A DNA stretch of 13,718 nt from Actinomycetes bacterium (lineage in GTDB: Bacteria; Actinomycetota; Thermoleophilia; Solirubrobacterales; Solirubrobacteraceae). The stretch spans positions 1-13,718 of the forward strand of contig JAEZDB010000454.1 of assembly GCA_023429855.1 (NCBI GenBank). The letters run 5' to 3'. The first letter of the stretch is position 1. Each line of letters starts with the position of its first letter. A program made the position numbers and the translations under genes. The notes beneath the pieces are model-generated. The model saw only the letters and a program-made list of their open reading frames with translations. It was not told the DNA's origin and did not search any database. Shown piece by piece: positions 1 through 5,717 of the stretch.

Positions 1-147
1 ACCGGCTTTAGACCCTCCAGAACTCCTTGATAGTTGGTCGCGGGGTGGGGGCGGCGGCGCCGTCGTTGCTCCAGCGCCGTAGTTGCGCCGGCACCAAGGA
101 GAAGTCAGCGCAACGTCTGCCCCGACGACAGCCACGGCCGAGGCGGG

Positions 148-334
148 GGCTGGTCGCGTACCGAAGCCGCGGGCGAAAGCCGACCAACGCCCGAAGGCGA
201 GCGAGGGGCCGCTCCGCAGGCGAAGTTTGATGCCCGAGCCCTCTGGGCGAAGGGAGGAATGAGCCGGAGGAGCGGCCCCTCGCCCGCCGCGGCCAACCAG
301 CAACCCGCCCGCGGCCCAGGGCCCGCGACCAGCC
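148..334. repeat. Large nested inverted repeat (BIME-like pair of inverted elements)
   Basis: Three perfectly complementary segments are nested in order: 148-158 (GGCTGGTCGCG) with 324-334, 166-175 (GCCGCGGGCG) with 306-315, and 201-215 (GCGAGGGGCCGCTCC) with 269-283. This gives 36 base pairs around a 53-base centre. Spacing between segments is nearly the same on both sides (18 versus 19 bases, then 35 versus 32), so the simplest description is two inverted copies of an element of about 68 bases. That resembles paired REP/BIME-type palindromic repeats. It could equally be a structured leader or a terminator of an upstream gene. The pairing is seen directly; any function is inference. Confidence 0.65.
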
Positions 335-348
335 GAGCGCAGCGCCCG

Positions 349-354
349 TAGACT
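349..354 (+). promoter_or_regulatory. Putative -10 box of the valS promoter
   Basis: TAGACT fits the TANNNT pattern of actinobacterial sigma-70-type -10 elements. It lies 11 bases before the valS ATG, so transcription would begin about 5 bases upstream of the start codon. That agrees with the absence of a Shine-Dalgarno site. No convincing -35 hexamer is visible about 17 bases upstream. The same hexamer occurs before mreB. Confidence 0.45.
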
Positions 355-365
355 GCACCGGGCCG

Positions 366-3035
366 ATGTCAGCACCAGATCTGAGCACCCGCACGCGCTA
401 CGAACCCGCTGAGGTGGAGCCGCAGGCCGCCCAGCGTTGGCTCGACTCTGGCGTCTTTGAGCCCGGTCCGCCGCGCGAGGGCGCTGGCCCAGACGACCAC
501 TATTCGATCGCGATTCCGCCGCCGAACGTGACCGGTGTGCTGCACATGGGGCACGCGCTGAACGGGTCGATCCAGGATTCGCTGATCCGCCTGAACCGCA
601 TGCGCGGCAAGCGCACGAAGTGGATTCTCGGCACCGACCACGCGGGCATTGCGACGCAGACGCAGGTCGAGAAGAAGCTCGCCCGCGAAGGCCGCAGCCG
701 CAAGGAACTGGGGCGCGAGGCGTTCGCCGACGAAGTCCAGGCGTGGCGCAAGGAGTACGGCGGCAAGATCGTCGAGCAGTTCAAGCGGATCGGCGCGTCG
801 TGCGACTACGGCGACGAGCGGTTCACGATGGACGAGGGCTACGTCGCGGCCGTGCAGAAGGTCTTCGTCGACCTGTTCGAGCAGGGCCTGATCTACCGCG
901 ACCACTACATGGTCAACTGGGATCCGGGCAGCGGCTCGGCGATCTCCGATCTCGAGGTCGAGGAGAAGGAGGGCGTGGAGGACACGCTCTTCTCGATCGC
1001 GTACCCGTTTGCCGACGGCGACGGCGAGATCGTCGTGGCGACGGTCCGTCCCGAGACGATGTTCGGCGACGTCGCGGTGGCCGTGAACCCGGAGGACGAG
1101 CGTTACGCATCGGCGATCGGCCGCAAGGTCGTGCTGCCGCTGTCGGGCGGTAAGGAGATCCCGGTCATCGCCGACGACCACGTGAAGGTCGACTTCGGCT
1201 CGGGCGCGCTCAAGATCACCCCGGGGCACGACCCCAACGACTTTGAGATCGGCCGCCGCCACTCGCTGCCGGCACCGTCGGCGATCGGCGAGGACGGCCG
1301 CCTGACCACGCTGTGCGGCGACTTCGCCGGCCAGACGGCCGACGAGGCGCGGACGACCGTGACCGACGCGCTGCGTGCCTCGGGCGCGCTCCGCGCCGAA
1401 GAGGCCTACGTGCACACCGTGCCGTTCTCCCAGCGCTCCGGCGCCCGCATCGAGCCGCTGATCTCGCTGCAGTGGTTCATGAACATGGACCCCCTCGCCG
1501 GCCCCGCGATCGACGCGGTCCAAGACGGCCGCGTGCGCATCCACCCGCCGGTGCAGCAGCGCCGCTACGTCGAGTGGCTGAGCGAGATCCGCCCGTGGTG
1601 CGTGAGCCGCCAGCTGTGGTGGGGCCACCAGCTCCCCGTTTGGTACCGCGGCGGCGACGGCGACCCGCAGAAGACCGAGGCGCCTGAGACCTACGTGGGG
1701 ATCGAGCCGCCGGAGGGCGAGGGCTGGGTCCGCGACGAAGACGTGCTCGACACGTGGTTCTCGTCGGCGCTGTGGCCGTTCGCGACCCTCGGATGGCCCG
1801 AGCAGTCGCAGGACCTCGCCGATTTCTACCCGACGAACGTGCTTTCCACCGCGCGCGACATCCTGTTCCTCTGGGTCGCCCGCATGGTGATGCTCGGCCT
1901 GCGCTTCGCCGGCGACGTGCCGTTCAAGGACGTCTACGTCCACTCGGTCATCCAGGCTCCCGACGGCCGCCGCATGAGCAAGTCGCTCGGGACCGGCATC
2001 GATCCGATCGACGTGATCGAAGGCGGGCCGCGTCCGCCGGTCTTCAAGCAGGGCGGGAACTTCCCGGCCTACGGCGCCGACGCCGTCCGCTTCGGGCTGC
2101 TCGCGATCTCGACCACGCAGGACGTCCGCTTCAGCGAAGACAAGGTCCAGCAGGGCCAGCAGCTCTCGAACAAGCTCTTCAACGCCACGCGCTTCGTGCT
2201 GCTGCAGCTCGACGAGCTCGGCCTGGGCGACATCGAGGCTGCGCCGGCACCCCGCACCGACGCCGATCGCTGGATCCTCTCGCGGCTGGAGCGCGTCACC
2301 CGCGCGACCGAGCAGGCGCTCGACGGCTTCGAGTTCGCCCGTGCGGCGCTCGGGCTCTACGAGTTCGTCTTCAGCGAGCTGTGCGACTGGTACGTCGAGC
2401 TTGCCAAGCCGCGGCTGCGTGGGGGAGACCCCGAGGAGCAGCGCGACCTTGCCGCGACGCTGCTCTACGCGATCGACCGCACGCTCCGCGTCGCGCACCC
2501 GGTGATCCCGTTCGTGACGGAAGAGCTGTGGAGCCACCTGCCGGGTGACCGCGAGCTGCTCGCGCAGAGCGCGTGGCCGCAGACCGACGACGCCGCGCTC
2601 TACCCGGAGGCGGAGGAGCGCATCGCGCAGCTCATCGCCGCCGTGACCGAGATCCGCGGGTGGCGCGAGCGCCTCGGTGTGAAGCCGAGCGCGATCCTGC
2701 CGATCCGCCTGATCGAGCCGCTCGACGACGAGCGGGCGGCGTCGCTGGCGTCGCTGGCGCGCGTCCGCGTGGCCGACGAGGTGGGCGCCGACGTCGAACC
2801 GCTCATCACGTTCGCCCGCGCCGGCACGAGCATCGGCATGCTGCCCGACGAGCACATCGACGTCGACGCCGCCGAGAAGCGCGCGGCGGCGGAACGCGAG
2901 CGCGTCGAGGGCGAGATCAAGCGCATCGAGGGCAAACTCTCTAACGCCAAGTTCGTCGAGCGCGCACCGGCCAACGTCGTGCAGGTCGAGCGAGACAAGC
3001 TCACCGCACTGCAGGAGCAGCTCGCGGCGCTGTGA
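366..3035 (+). CDS. valS: Valine--tRNA ligase (ValRS)
   Basis: This class I aminoacyl-tRNA synthetase charges tRNA-Val with valine in the cytoplasm, using ATP. The 889-residue length is normal for bacterial ValRS. The nucleotide-binding HIGH motif appears as HMGH at residues 60-63, within PPPNVTGVLHMGH, and is followed by the GTDHAGIATQ block near residue 90. The inserted CP1 editing domain, which removes mischarged threonine, occupies roughly residues 180-340. PWCVSRQ (410-416) and DTWFSSALWPF lie in the rest of the catalytic core. The KMSKS loop is RMSKS at 536-540. An anticodon-binding helical domain follows, and the last 55 or so residues form the coiled-coil arm typical of ValRS. The ATG at 366 was chosen because the N-terminus matches the family and a -10-like box ends 11 bases upstream; there is no ribosome binding site. 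The stop overlaps the folC start. No key residue appears to be missing. Confidence 0.97.
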   Translation: MSAPDLSTRTRYEPAEVEPQAAQRWLDSGVFEPGPPREGAGPDDHYSIAIPPPNVTGVLHMGHALNGSIQDSLIRLNRMRGKRTKWILGTDHAGIATQTQVEKKLAREGRSRKELGREAFADEVQAWRKEYGGKIVEQFKRIGASCDYGDERFTMDEGYVAAVQKVFVDLFEQGLIYRDHYMVNWDPGSGSAISDLEVEEKEGVEDTLFSIAYPFADGDGEIVVATVRPETMFGDVAVAVNPEDERYASAIGRKVVLPLSGGKEIPVIADDHVKVDFGSGALKITPGHDPNDFEIGRRHSLPAPSAIGEDGRLTTLCGDFAGQTADEARTTVTDALRASGALRAEEAYVHTVPFSQRSGARIEPLISLQWFMNMDPLAGPAIDAVQDGRVRIHPPVQQRRYVEWLSEIRPWCVSRQLWWGHQLPVWYRGGDGDPQKTEAPETYVGIEPPEGEGWVRDEDVLDTWFSSALWPFATLGWPEQSQDLADFYPTNVLSTARDILFLWVARMVMLGLRFAGDVPFKDVYVHSVIQAPDGRRMSKSLGTGIDPIDVIEGGPRPPVFKQGGNFPAYGADAVRFGLLAISTTQDVRFSEDKVQQGQQLSNKLFNATRFVLLQLDELGLGDIEAAPAPRTDADRWILSRLERVTRATEQALDGFEFARAALGLYEFVFSELCDWYVELAKPRLRGGDPEEQRDLAATLLYAIDRTLRVAHPVIPFVTEELWSHLPGDRELLAQSAWPQTDDAALYPEAEERIAQLIAAVTEIRGWRERLGVKPSAILPIRLIEPLDDERAASLASLARVRVADEVGADVEPLITFARAGTSIGMLPDEHIDVDAAEKRAAAERERVEGEIKRIEGKLSNAKFVERAPANVVQVERDKLTALQEQLAAL

Positions 3036-4474
3036 CCCCAGACGACCCCAACCGGTCCCGTGGCGGACTGAGCATCGTGCCCGGCGGCGGTGATCGCCGC
3101 GCCAGACCGCGCACCACCGACGTCGTCCCGGCACCGGTGCCTGCTCCGGTCGACCCGGCGGGCGGGCCACGCGCGGCGGTCGACCCGATCACGCAAACCG
3201 GGCTGGAGGCCGTCGGTGAACCGGCGATGCTCCCTGGACCGCGCCCCGGAGAGGTCTGGACCGACGCGCAAGCCGACGCCTGGCTCGCGTCTCGCGACCT
3301 CGTCGGCTGGCGGTTCGCGCTCGACCGCATCCACAAGCTGCTGCACGCCCTCGGCGACCCGCACCTCGAGGCCCCAGCAGTCCACATCGTCGGGACCAAC
3401 GGCAAGTCGTCGACGACCCGCATGATCGCCGCCCTGTTGGCGGCCCATGGTCGCCAACCCGGAGCGTTTCTCTCGCCGCACCTCGCCGACCTGCGTGAGC
3501 GCATCGAGATCGGCGGCGTCCCGATCAGCGAGAACGCCCACGCCGGCGCCGTGGCCGAGGTCGCGCGCGCCGCGGTCGGCGTTGACGAACCGGGCGACCC
3601 CGTTACCCAGTTCGAGGCGCATACGGCCACGGCCTTCGTGGCGCTCGCCGAAGCCGAATGCGACGTCTACGTCGTCGAAGCAGGTCTGGGCGGGCGGCTC
3701 GACTCCACCAACGTCCTCGGCGCCGCCGTGGTCGCACTCACGTCGGTCGACCTCGACCACACGGCGCTGCTCGGAGACACGATCGAGGAGATCACGGCCG
3801 AAAAGGTCGCCGTCGTCACGCCGGGCGCCGCACTCGTGCTCGGGGCCGGACTGTCTGAAGCGGCCACCATCGTCGCCCGCGACCACGCCGCGCGCGTCGG
3901 CGCGCAGGTGATCACCGCGCGCCCGGAGCCGCTCGACCGCGCTCTCGGCGCGACCTACCAAGCGGAGAACTTCGCGCTCGCCCGCGCTGTCTGCGAGGCC
4001 TACATGGGGGCGCTCGACCTGCGCATCGTCCGCGAGGTGGCGCGCACGTTCGCCATGCCCGCCCGGTTTGAACAGGTCGGATCCGAACCGATCACGATCC
4101 TCGACGGCGCCCACAACCCCGCCGGGGCGCGGGCCCTCTCGGCGTCGCTCGACCAGGCCGGACTCTCGAGCGGCGGCGTCGCCGTCGTCTCGGTCCTGGC
4201 CGACAAGGACGCCGCCGGGATCGTCGCCGCCCTCGACGGCCGCGTCGACCACTTCGTCCTCACCGACTGCGGCTCGCCGCGGGCCCTACCGCCCGCCGAC
4301 CTCGCTGCCGTCGTCCGCGCAACGCTGCCCGCCGCACACGTCGACGTCGTCGACCGCCCGGGCGCGGCGCTCGACTTCGCCCGCACCGCAGCGGGCCCGC
4401 GCGGCTTCGTCGTCGTCTGCGGCACGCTCGCGCTCGCCCGCACCATTCGCGCCACCACCGGAGTAGGCCCATGA
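3032..4474 (+). CDS. folC: Bifunctional dihydrofolate/folylpolyglutamate synthase
   Basis: This cytoplasmic Mur-ligase-superfamily enzyme joins glutamate to dihydropteroate and extends the glutamate tail of folates, using ATP. The P-loop is GTNGKSS at residues 121-127. VVEAGLGGRLDSTNV (214-228), LDHTALLG (242-249) and TAEKVAV (255-261) form the central ATP and metal site. LDGAHNP (357-363) begins the C-terminal glutamate-ligase domain. The product is 480 residues. About 70 N-terminal residues before PGEVWTDAQADAWL are Pro/Arg/Ala-rich and probably disordered; N-terminal extensions are common in actinobacterial FolC. The GTG start at 3032 overlaps the valS stop as GTGA, arguing for translational coupling. 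An in-frame ATG at residue 66 is an alternative start. The reading frame continues, through an ATGA overlap, into a small membrane-protein gene. Whether the protein also has dihydrofolate synthase activity cannot be decided by eye. Confidence 0.95.
   Translation: MTPDDPNRSRGGLSIVPGGGDRRARPRTTDVVPAPVPAPVDPAGGPRAAVDPITQTGLEAVGEPAMLPGPRPGEVWTDAQADAWLASRDLVGWRFALDRIHKLLHALGDPHLEAPAVHIVGTNGKSSTTRMIAALLAAHGRQPGAFLSPHLADLRERIEIGGVPISENAHAGAVAEVARAAVGVDEPGDPVTQFEAHTATAFVALAEAECDVYVVEAGLGGRLDSTNVLGAAVVALTSVDLDHTALLGDTIEEITAEKVAVVTPGAALVLGAGLSEAATIVARDHAARVGAQVITARPEPLDRALGATYQAENFALARAVCEAYMGALDLRIVREVARTFAMPARFEQVGSEPITILDGAHNPAGARALSASLDQAGLSSGGVAVVSVLADKDAAGIVAALDGRVDHFVLTDCGSPRALPPADLAAVVRATLPAAHVDVVDRPGAALDFARTAAGPRGFVVVCGTLALARTIRATTGVGP
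4460..4463 (+). promoter_or_regulatory. Shine-Dalgarno site for the 38-residue gene
   Basis: GGAG lies inside the end of folC, 7 bases before the ATG at 4471. Most genes in this window lack such a site, so its presence is the main sequence argument that the small overlapping frame is translated. Confidence 0.5.
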
Positions 4475-4587
4475 CCCGCGAGCAGCCCTCAGCCGTCAAG
4501 CTCATCGCCGCCGTCGCCCTGATCGTGGCCCTCGACATCCTCCTTTTCTTCGCCGTCGGCTACGCGATAGGCAAGGCGATCCTCTAA
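4471..4587 (+). CDS. Small single-span membrane protein, unknown function
   Basis: I do not recognise this 38-residue frame, which is too short for most gene finders. It starts at an ATG overlapping the folC stop (ATGA), carries GGAG 7 bases upstream, and ends with TAA at 4585-4587. A short polar N-terminus (MTREQPSAVK) is followed by about 20 strongly hydrophobic residues from LIAAVALIVALD through LLFFAVGY, then a basic end, IGKAIL. This predicts one transmembrane helix and nothing else. In many actinobacteria a small membrane protein of unknown function (DUF4233) lies between folC and ndk. This peptide occupies the same slot but is far shorter, so homology is not claimed. Coupling to folC suggests co-expression only. 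The same C-terminal codons recur 57 bases downstream. Confidence 0.6.
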   Translation: MTREQPSAVKLIAAVALIVALDILLFFAVGYAIGKAIL

Positions 4588-4644
4588 GGCATCTCGGTGT
4601 TGGATTTGCACACCTGCGGTGGGCCGGGCAAAGCGATTCTCTAG
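4570..4644 (+). repeat. Imperfect direct repeat of the small gene's 3' end
   Basis: Bases 4570-4587 (GGCAAGGCGATCCTCTAA) and 4627-4644 (GGCAAAGCGATTCTCTAG) match at 15 of 18 positions and lie 57 bases apart, in the same reading frame. Both read Gly-Lys-Ala-Ile-Leu-stop, and all three differences are synonymous (AAG/AAA, ATC/ATT, TAA/TAG). The sequence between them is not obviously duplicated. It may be a decayed duplication or chance. Confidence 0.45.
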
Positions 4645-4681
4645 CCCGAATCCCTTCGGAATCGCGGCAAGTTCCTTGCCG
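4633..4681 (+). terminator. Tandem hairpins after the valS-folC unit, possible terminator
   Basis: Two small stems are visible. GCGATTC at 4633-4639 pairs with 4659-4665 across a 19-base loop. CGGCAAG at 4665-4671 pairs perfectly with CTTGCCG at 4675-4681 across a TTC loop. There is no T-tract, so intrinsic termination is uncertain. The position, between the end of the folC unit and the next promoter-like box, fits a terminator or 3'-end stabiliser. Confidence 0.35.
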
Positions 4682-4707
4682 AGCCGCGCGTCGCCCGCCC
4701 GCTGCTT

Positions 4708-4713
4708 TACGAT
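4708..4713 (+). promoter_or_regulatory. Putative -10 box of a leaderless gene
   Basis: TACGAT fits TANNNT and ends 7 bases before the GTG at 4721. Transcription would therefore start at or next to the first base of the start codon, giving a leaderless mRNA. No good -35 match is seen. The box helps choose the GTG at 4721 over an upstream in-frame GTG at 4619. Confidence 0.45.
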
Positions 4714-4720
4714 TCCGCCC

Positions 4721-5116
4721 GTGTTCGGCCTCGAAGGACCCCTCAGCATCGTCGTCAGCCTCCTGGCGCTTGGCCTGGTGTGTCTTGATCTCGCCCTCGT
4801 CTACTGGGTCTTCCGCGACGCCCGCCATCGCGTCGACGACGCCCTGCTCGTCGCCTGCGCCGTCATCGCCGCGCTGATCTTCCCGTTCGTCGGCACCCTC
4901 ATCTACGCGATCGTGCGTCCGCCGGAGTTCCTCGAAGACGCCTACGAGCGCGAAGTCTCCATCCAGGCCAACGAAGCGATCGTCAAGACCCTCGGCGAAC
5001 TCGCCCGCTCCAACCGCGAACTGACCGCGCAGGTCGGCCGGCTTGAGCAGCTCATCGTGGTCCGCCGCAAGGCGTCGTCCGGCAGCACAGCGCCGCCGGC
5101 CAGCCGTCAGCGGTAG
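4721..5116 (+). CDS. Two-span membrane protein with cytoplasmic helix, unknown function
   Basis: The protein is 131 residues from a GTG start. Two hydrophobic segments (about residues 8-31 and 40-64) are separated by a short charged loop, FRDARHRVDD. The second segment ends LIFPFVGTLIYAIVRPPEF. This arrangement resembles the short membrane domain found in PLDc_N-like proteins, where two helices flank a charged turn and the second ends in an aromatic-Pro segment; I offer that as a possibility only. After RPPEFLED, residues 75-115 are polar and heptad-like, predicting an amphipathic helix or coiled coil, followed by a Ser/Ala/Pro/Arg tail. No zinc ribbon or catalytic motif is seen. The upstream alternative start would add 34 residues without family support and would place the -10-like box inside the gene. 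The stop TAG (5114-5116) is also part of the next promoter-like box. Confidence 0.75.
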   Translation: MFGLEGPLSIVVSLLALGLVCLDLALVYWVFRDARHRVDDALLVACAVIAALIFPFVGTLIYAIVRPPEFLEDAYEREVSIQANEAIVKTLGELARSNRELTAQVGRLEQLIVVRRKASSGSTAPPASRQR

Positions 5117-5119
5117 GTT
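5114..5119 (+). promoter_or_regulatory. Putative -10 box of the ndk promoter, overlapping a stop codon
   Basis: TAGGTT begins with the stop codon TAG of the preceding gene and is identical to the box before maf. A start 7 bases after it, near 5126, would give ndk a leader of about 49 bases beginning with a GC-rich hairpin. No clear -35 element is present. Confidence 0.4.
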
Positions 5120-5125
5120 TCGCGT

Positions 5126-5152
5126 CGCCGCAGCCCGCCCGGGCTGCCGGCG
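5126..5152 (+). promoter_or_regulatory. GC-rich stem-loop in the ndk leader
   Basis: GCAGCCC at 5130-5136 pairs with GGGCTGC at 5141-5147 around a GCCC loop. Past a one-base bulge at 5148, CGCC (5126-5129) pairs with GGCG (5149-5152), giving 11 pairs. There is no T-tract. It may protect the mRNA 5' end, or terminate transcription from upstream. Confidence 0.45.
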
Positions 5153-5163
5153 CCCCGACTTCT

Positions 5164-5169
5164 AGGAGG
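5164..5169 (+). promoter_or_regulatory. Strong Shine-Dalgarno site of ndk
   Basis: AGGAGG, 5 bases before the ATG at 5175, is the best ribosome binding site in the window. It fixes the ndk start and marks ndk as a gene with a normal leader among several that lack one. Confidence 0.8.
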
Positions 5170-5174
5170 CCCTC

Positions 5175-5582
5175 ATGGCCCGCACCCTGATCCTCGTCAA
5201 GCCCGACGCCTTTGCCCGCGGCCTCACCGGTGAGATCATCCGCCGCTTCGAGGCCAAGGGCCTCAAGATCATCGCGCTGAACTGCACGACCCTCGACGAA
5301 GCCACCGCCAAGCAGCACTACGCCGAGCACGCCGAGCGCCCGTTCTTCGGCGAACTCGTCTCGTTCATCACCAGCGCCCCGCTGGTTTCGATGGTCCTCG
5401 AAGGCGACGAGCACACCGTCGCCGCCGCCCGCCAGGTCATCGGCGCCACCAACCCGCTCGAGTCCGCCAACGGCTCCATCCGCGGCGACTTCGCCACCCA
5501 GGTCGGCGAGAACATGGTCCACGGCTCCGACTCCGACGAGTCCGCCGCCCGCGAGATCAAGATCTTTTTCCCGAACCTCTAA
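5175..5582 (+). CDS. ndk: Nucleoside diphosphate kinase
   Basis: Ndk moves the gamma-phosphate from ATP to other nucleoside diphosphates through a phosphohistidine, balancing cytoplasmic NTP and dNTP pools. The 135-residue length is typical. The N-terminus MARTLILVKPDAF carries the nucleotide-binding Lys9. ATNPLESANGSIRGDFA (91-107) is the family's substrate loop. NMVHGSDS (113-120) contains the catalytic His116, and the C-terminal FFPNL is usual. The start is set by AGGAGG 5 bases upstream. The gene appears to be its own unit: a promoter-like box and leader hairpin lie before it, and a small hairpin plus a perfect 21-bp stem follow it. Its neighbour maf also acts on nucleoside triphosphates, so nucleotide-pool functions sit side by side, though separated by the hairpin. 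Confidence 0.97.
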   Translation: MARTLILVKPDAFARGLTGEIIRRFEAKGLKIIALNCTTLDEATAKQHYAEHAERPFFGELVSFITSAPLVSMVLEGDEHTVAAARQVIGATNPLESANGSIRGDFATQVGENMVHGSDSDESAAREIKIFFPNL

Positions 5583-5593
5583 CGGGGACGCTT

Positions 5594-5610
5594 CGGGGCC
5601 AACCGCCCCG
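5594..5610 (+). terminator. Small hairpin just after ndk
   Basis: CGGGGC (5594-5599) pairs with GCCCCG (5605-5610) around a CAACC loop, 12 bases after the ndk stop. It has no T-tract. With the larger stem at 5620-5668 it forms a tandem structure that probably marks the ndk mRNA 3' end. Confidence 0.4.
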
Positions 5611-5619
5611 CATGGCTCC

Positions 5620-5668
5620 GACGGACCGTGGTCCACTGTCGCTCAATGACAGTGGACCACGGTCCGTC
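5620..5668. terminator. Perfect 21-bp stem-loop between ndk and maf
   Basis: Bases 5620-5640 are the exact reverse complement of 5648-5668, with a 7-base loop, GCTCAAT. A 21-bp perfect stem is far longer than an ordinary terminator needs. Only TTT (5673-5675) follows, so termination would not be of the classical U-tract type, although U-less hairpin terminators have been proposed in actinobacteria. Each arm also contains its own near-palindrome (GGACC-GT-GGTCC on the left, GGACC-AC-GGTCC on the right), which would suit binding by a dimeric protein. The most economical reading is a terminator insulating ndk from the maf promoter. A dispersed palindromic repeat or an operator are alternatives. 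Confidence 0.7.
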
Positions 5669-5705
5669 TGCGTTTCGGATGGGTGTCCGTCCTGTGGCGG
5701 CTCGC

Positions 5706-5711
5706 TAGGTT
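5706..5711 (+). promoter_or_regulatory. Putative -10 box of maf (leaderless)
   Basis: TAGGTT ends 6 bases before the maf ATG at 5718, so the first transcribed base would be the A of ATG. It matches the box before ndk. No convincing -35 element is seen. Confidence 0.45.
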
Positions 5712-5717
5712 CCGTCC

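Larger units (their letters stand above)
1..365. other. Intergenic region upstream of valS, no supportable gene
   Basis: No reading frame here looks like a protein. The + frames are broken by early stops (for example TGA at 28-30), and the antisense frame that stays open across the region gives Arg/Pro/Ala-rich sequence typical of GC-rich shadow translation. The first 40 bases are less GC-rich than the rest and could be the edge of an upstream gene or its regulatory region, but nothing is recognisable. From 148 to 334 there is a nested inverted repeat, listed separately, and at 349-354 a promoter-like box. A weak 7-bp stem (82-88 with 108-114) is also visible. I looked for T-box, RNase P, SRP and tmRNA signatures and did not find them. 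Confidence 0.6.

Noticed and set aside
1..365. T-box riboswitch or other known structured RNA before valS
   Set aside because: An aminoacyl-tRNA synthetase leader invites this idea, but the conserved T-box sequence (GGTGG-ACCGCG type) is absent, and RNase P, SRP and tmRNA signatures are also absent on both strands.
8..394. Antisense frame covering the valS upstream region
   Set aside because: It is Arg/Gly/Pro-rich, runs through the inverted repeat and into valS, and has no ribosome binding site or family resemblance.
369..3170. Very long antisense open frame opposite valS
   Set aside because: It mirrors valS codon structure, encodes Arg/Val/Asp/His-rich sequence with no known fold, and conflicts with a fully conserved valS. 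GC-rich coding DNA routinely leaves this antisense frame open.
2600..4252. Long antisense frame opposite valS and folC
   Set aside because: It crosses two real genes, has no recognisable motifs and has the composition of a shadow frame.
4619..4720. Upstream GTG start extending the 131-residue membrane protein by 34 residues
   Set aside because: The extra residues lack conservation features and would cover the hairpins and the -10-like box; the GTG at 4721 starts just before the first membrane helix.
5620..5668. Transposon terminal inverted repeats
   Set aside because: The arms are only 7 bases apart, no transposase or target-site duplication is visible, and flanking genes are intact and syntenic.
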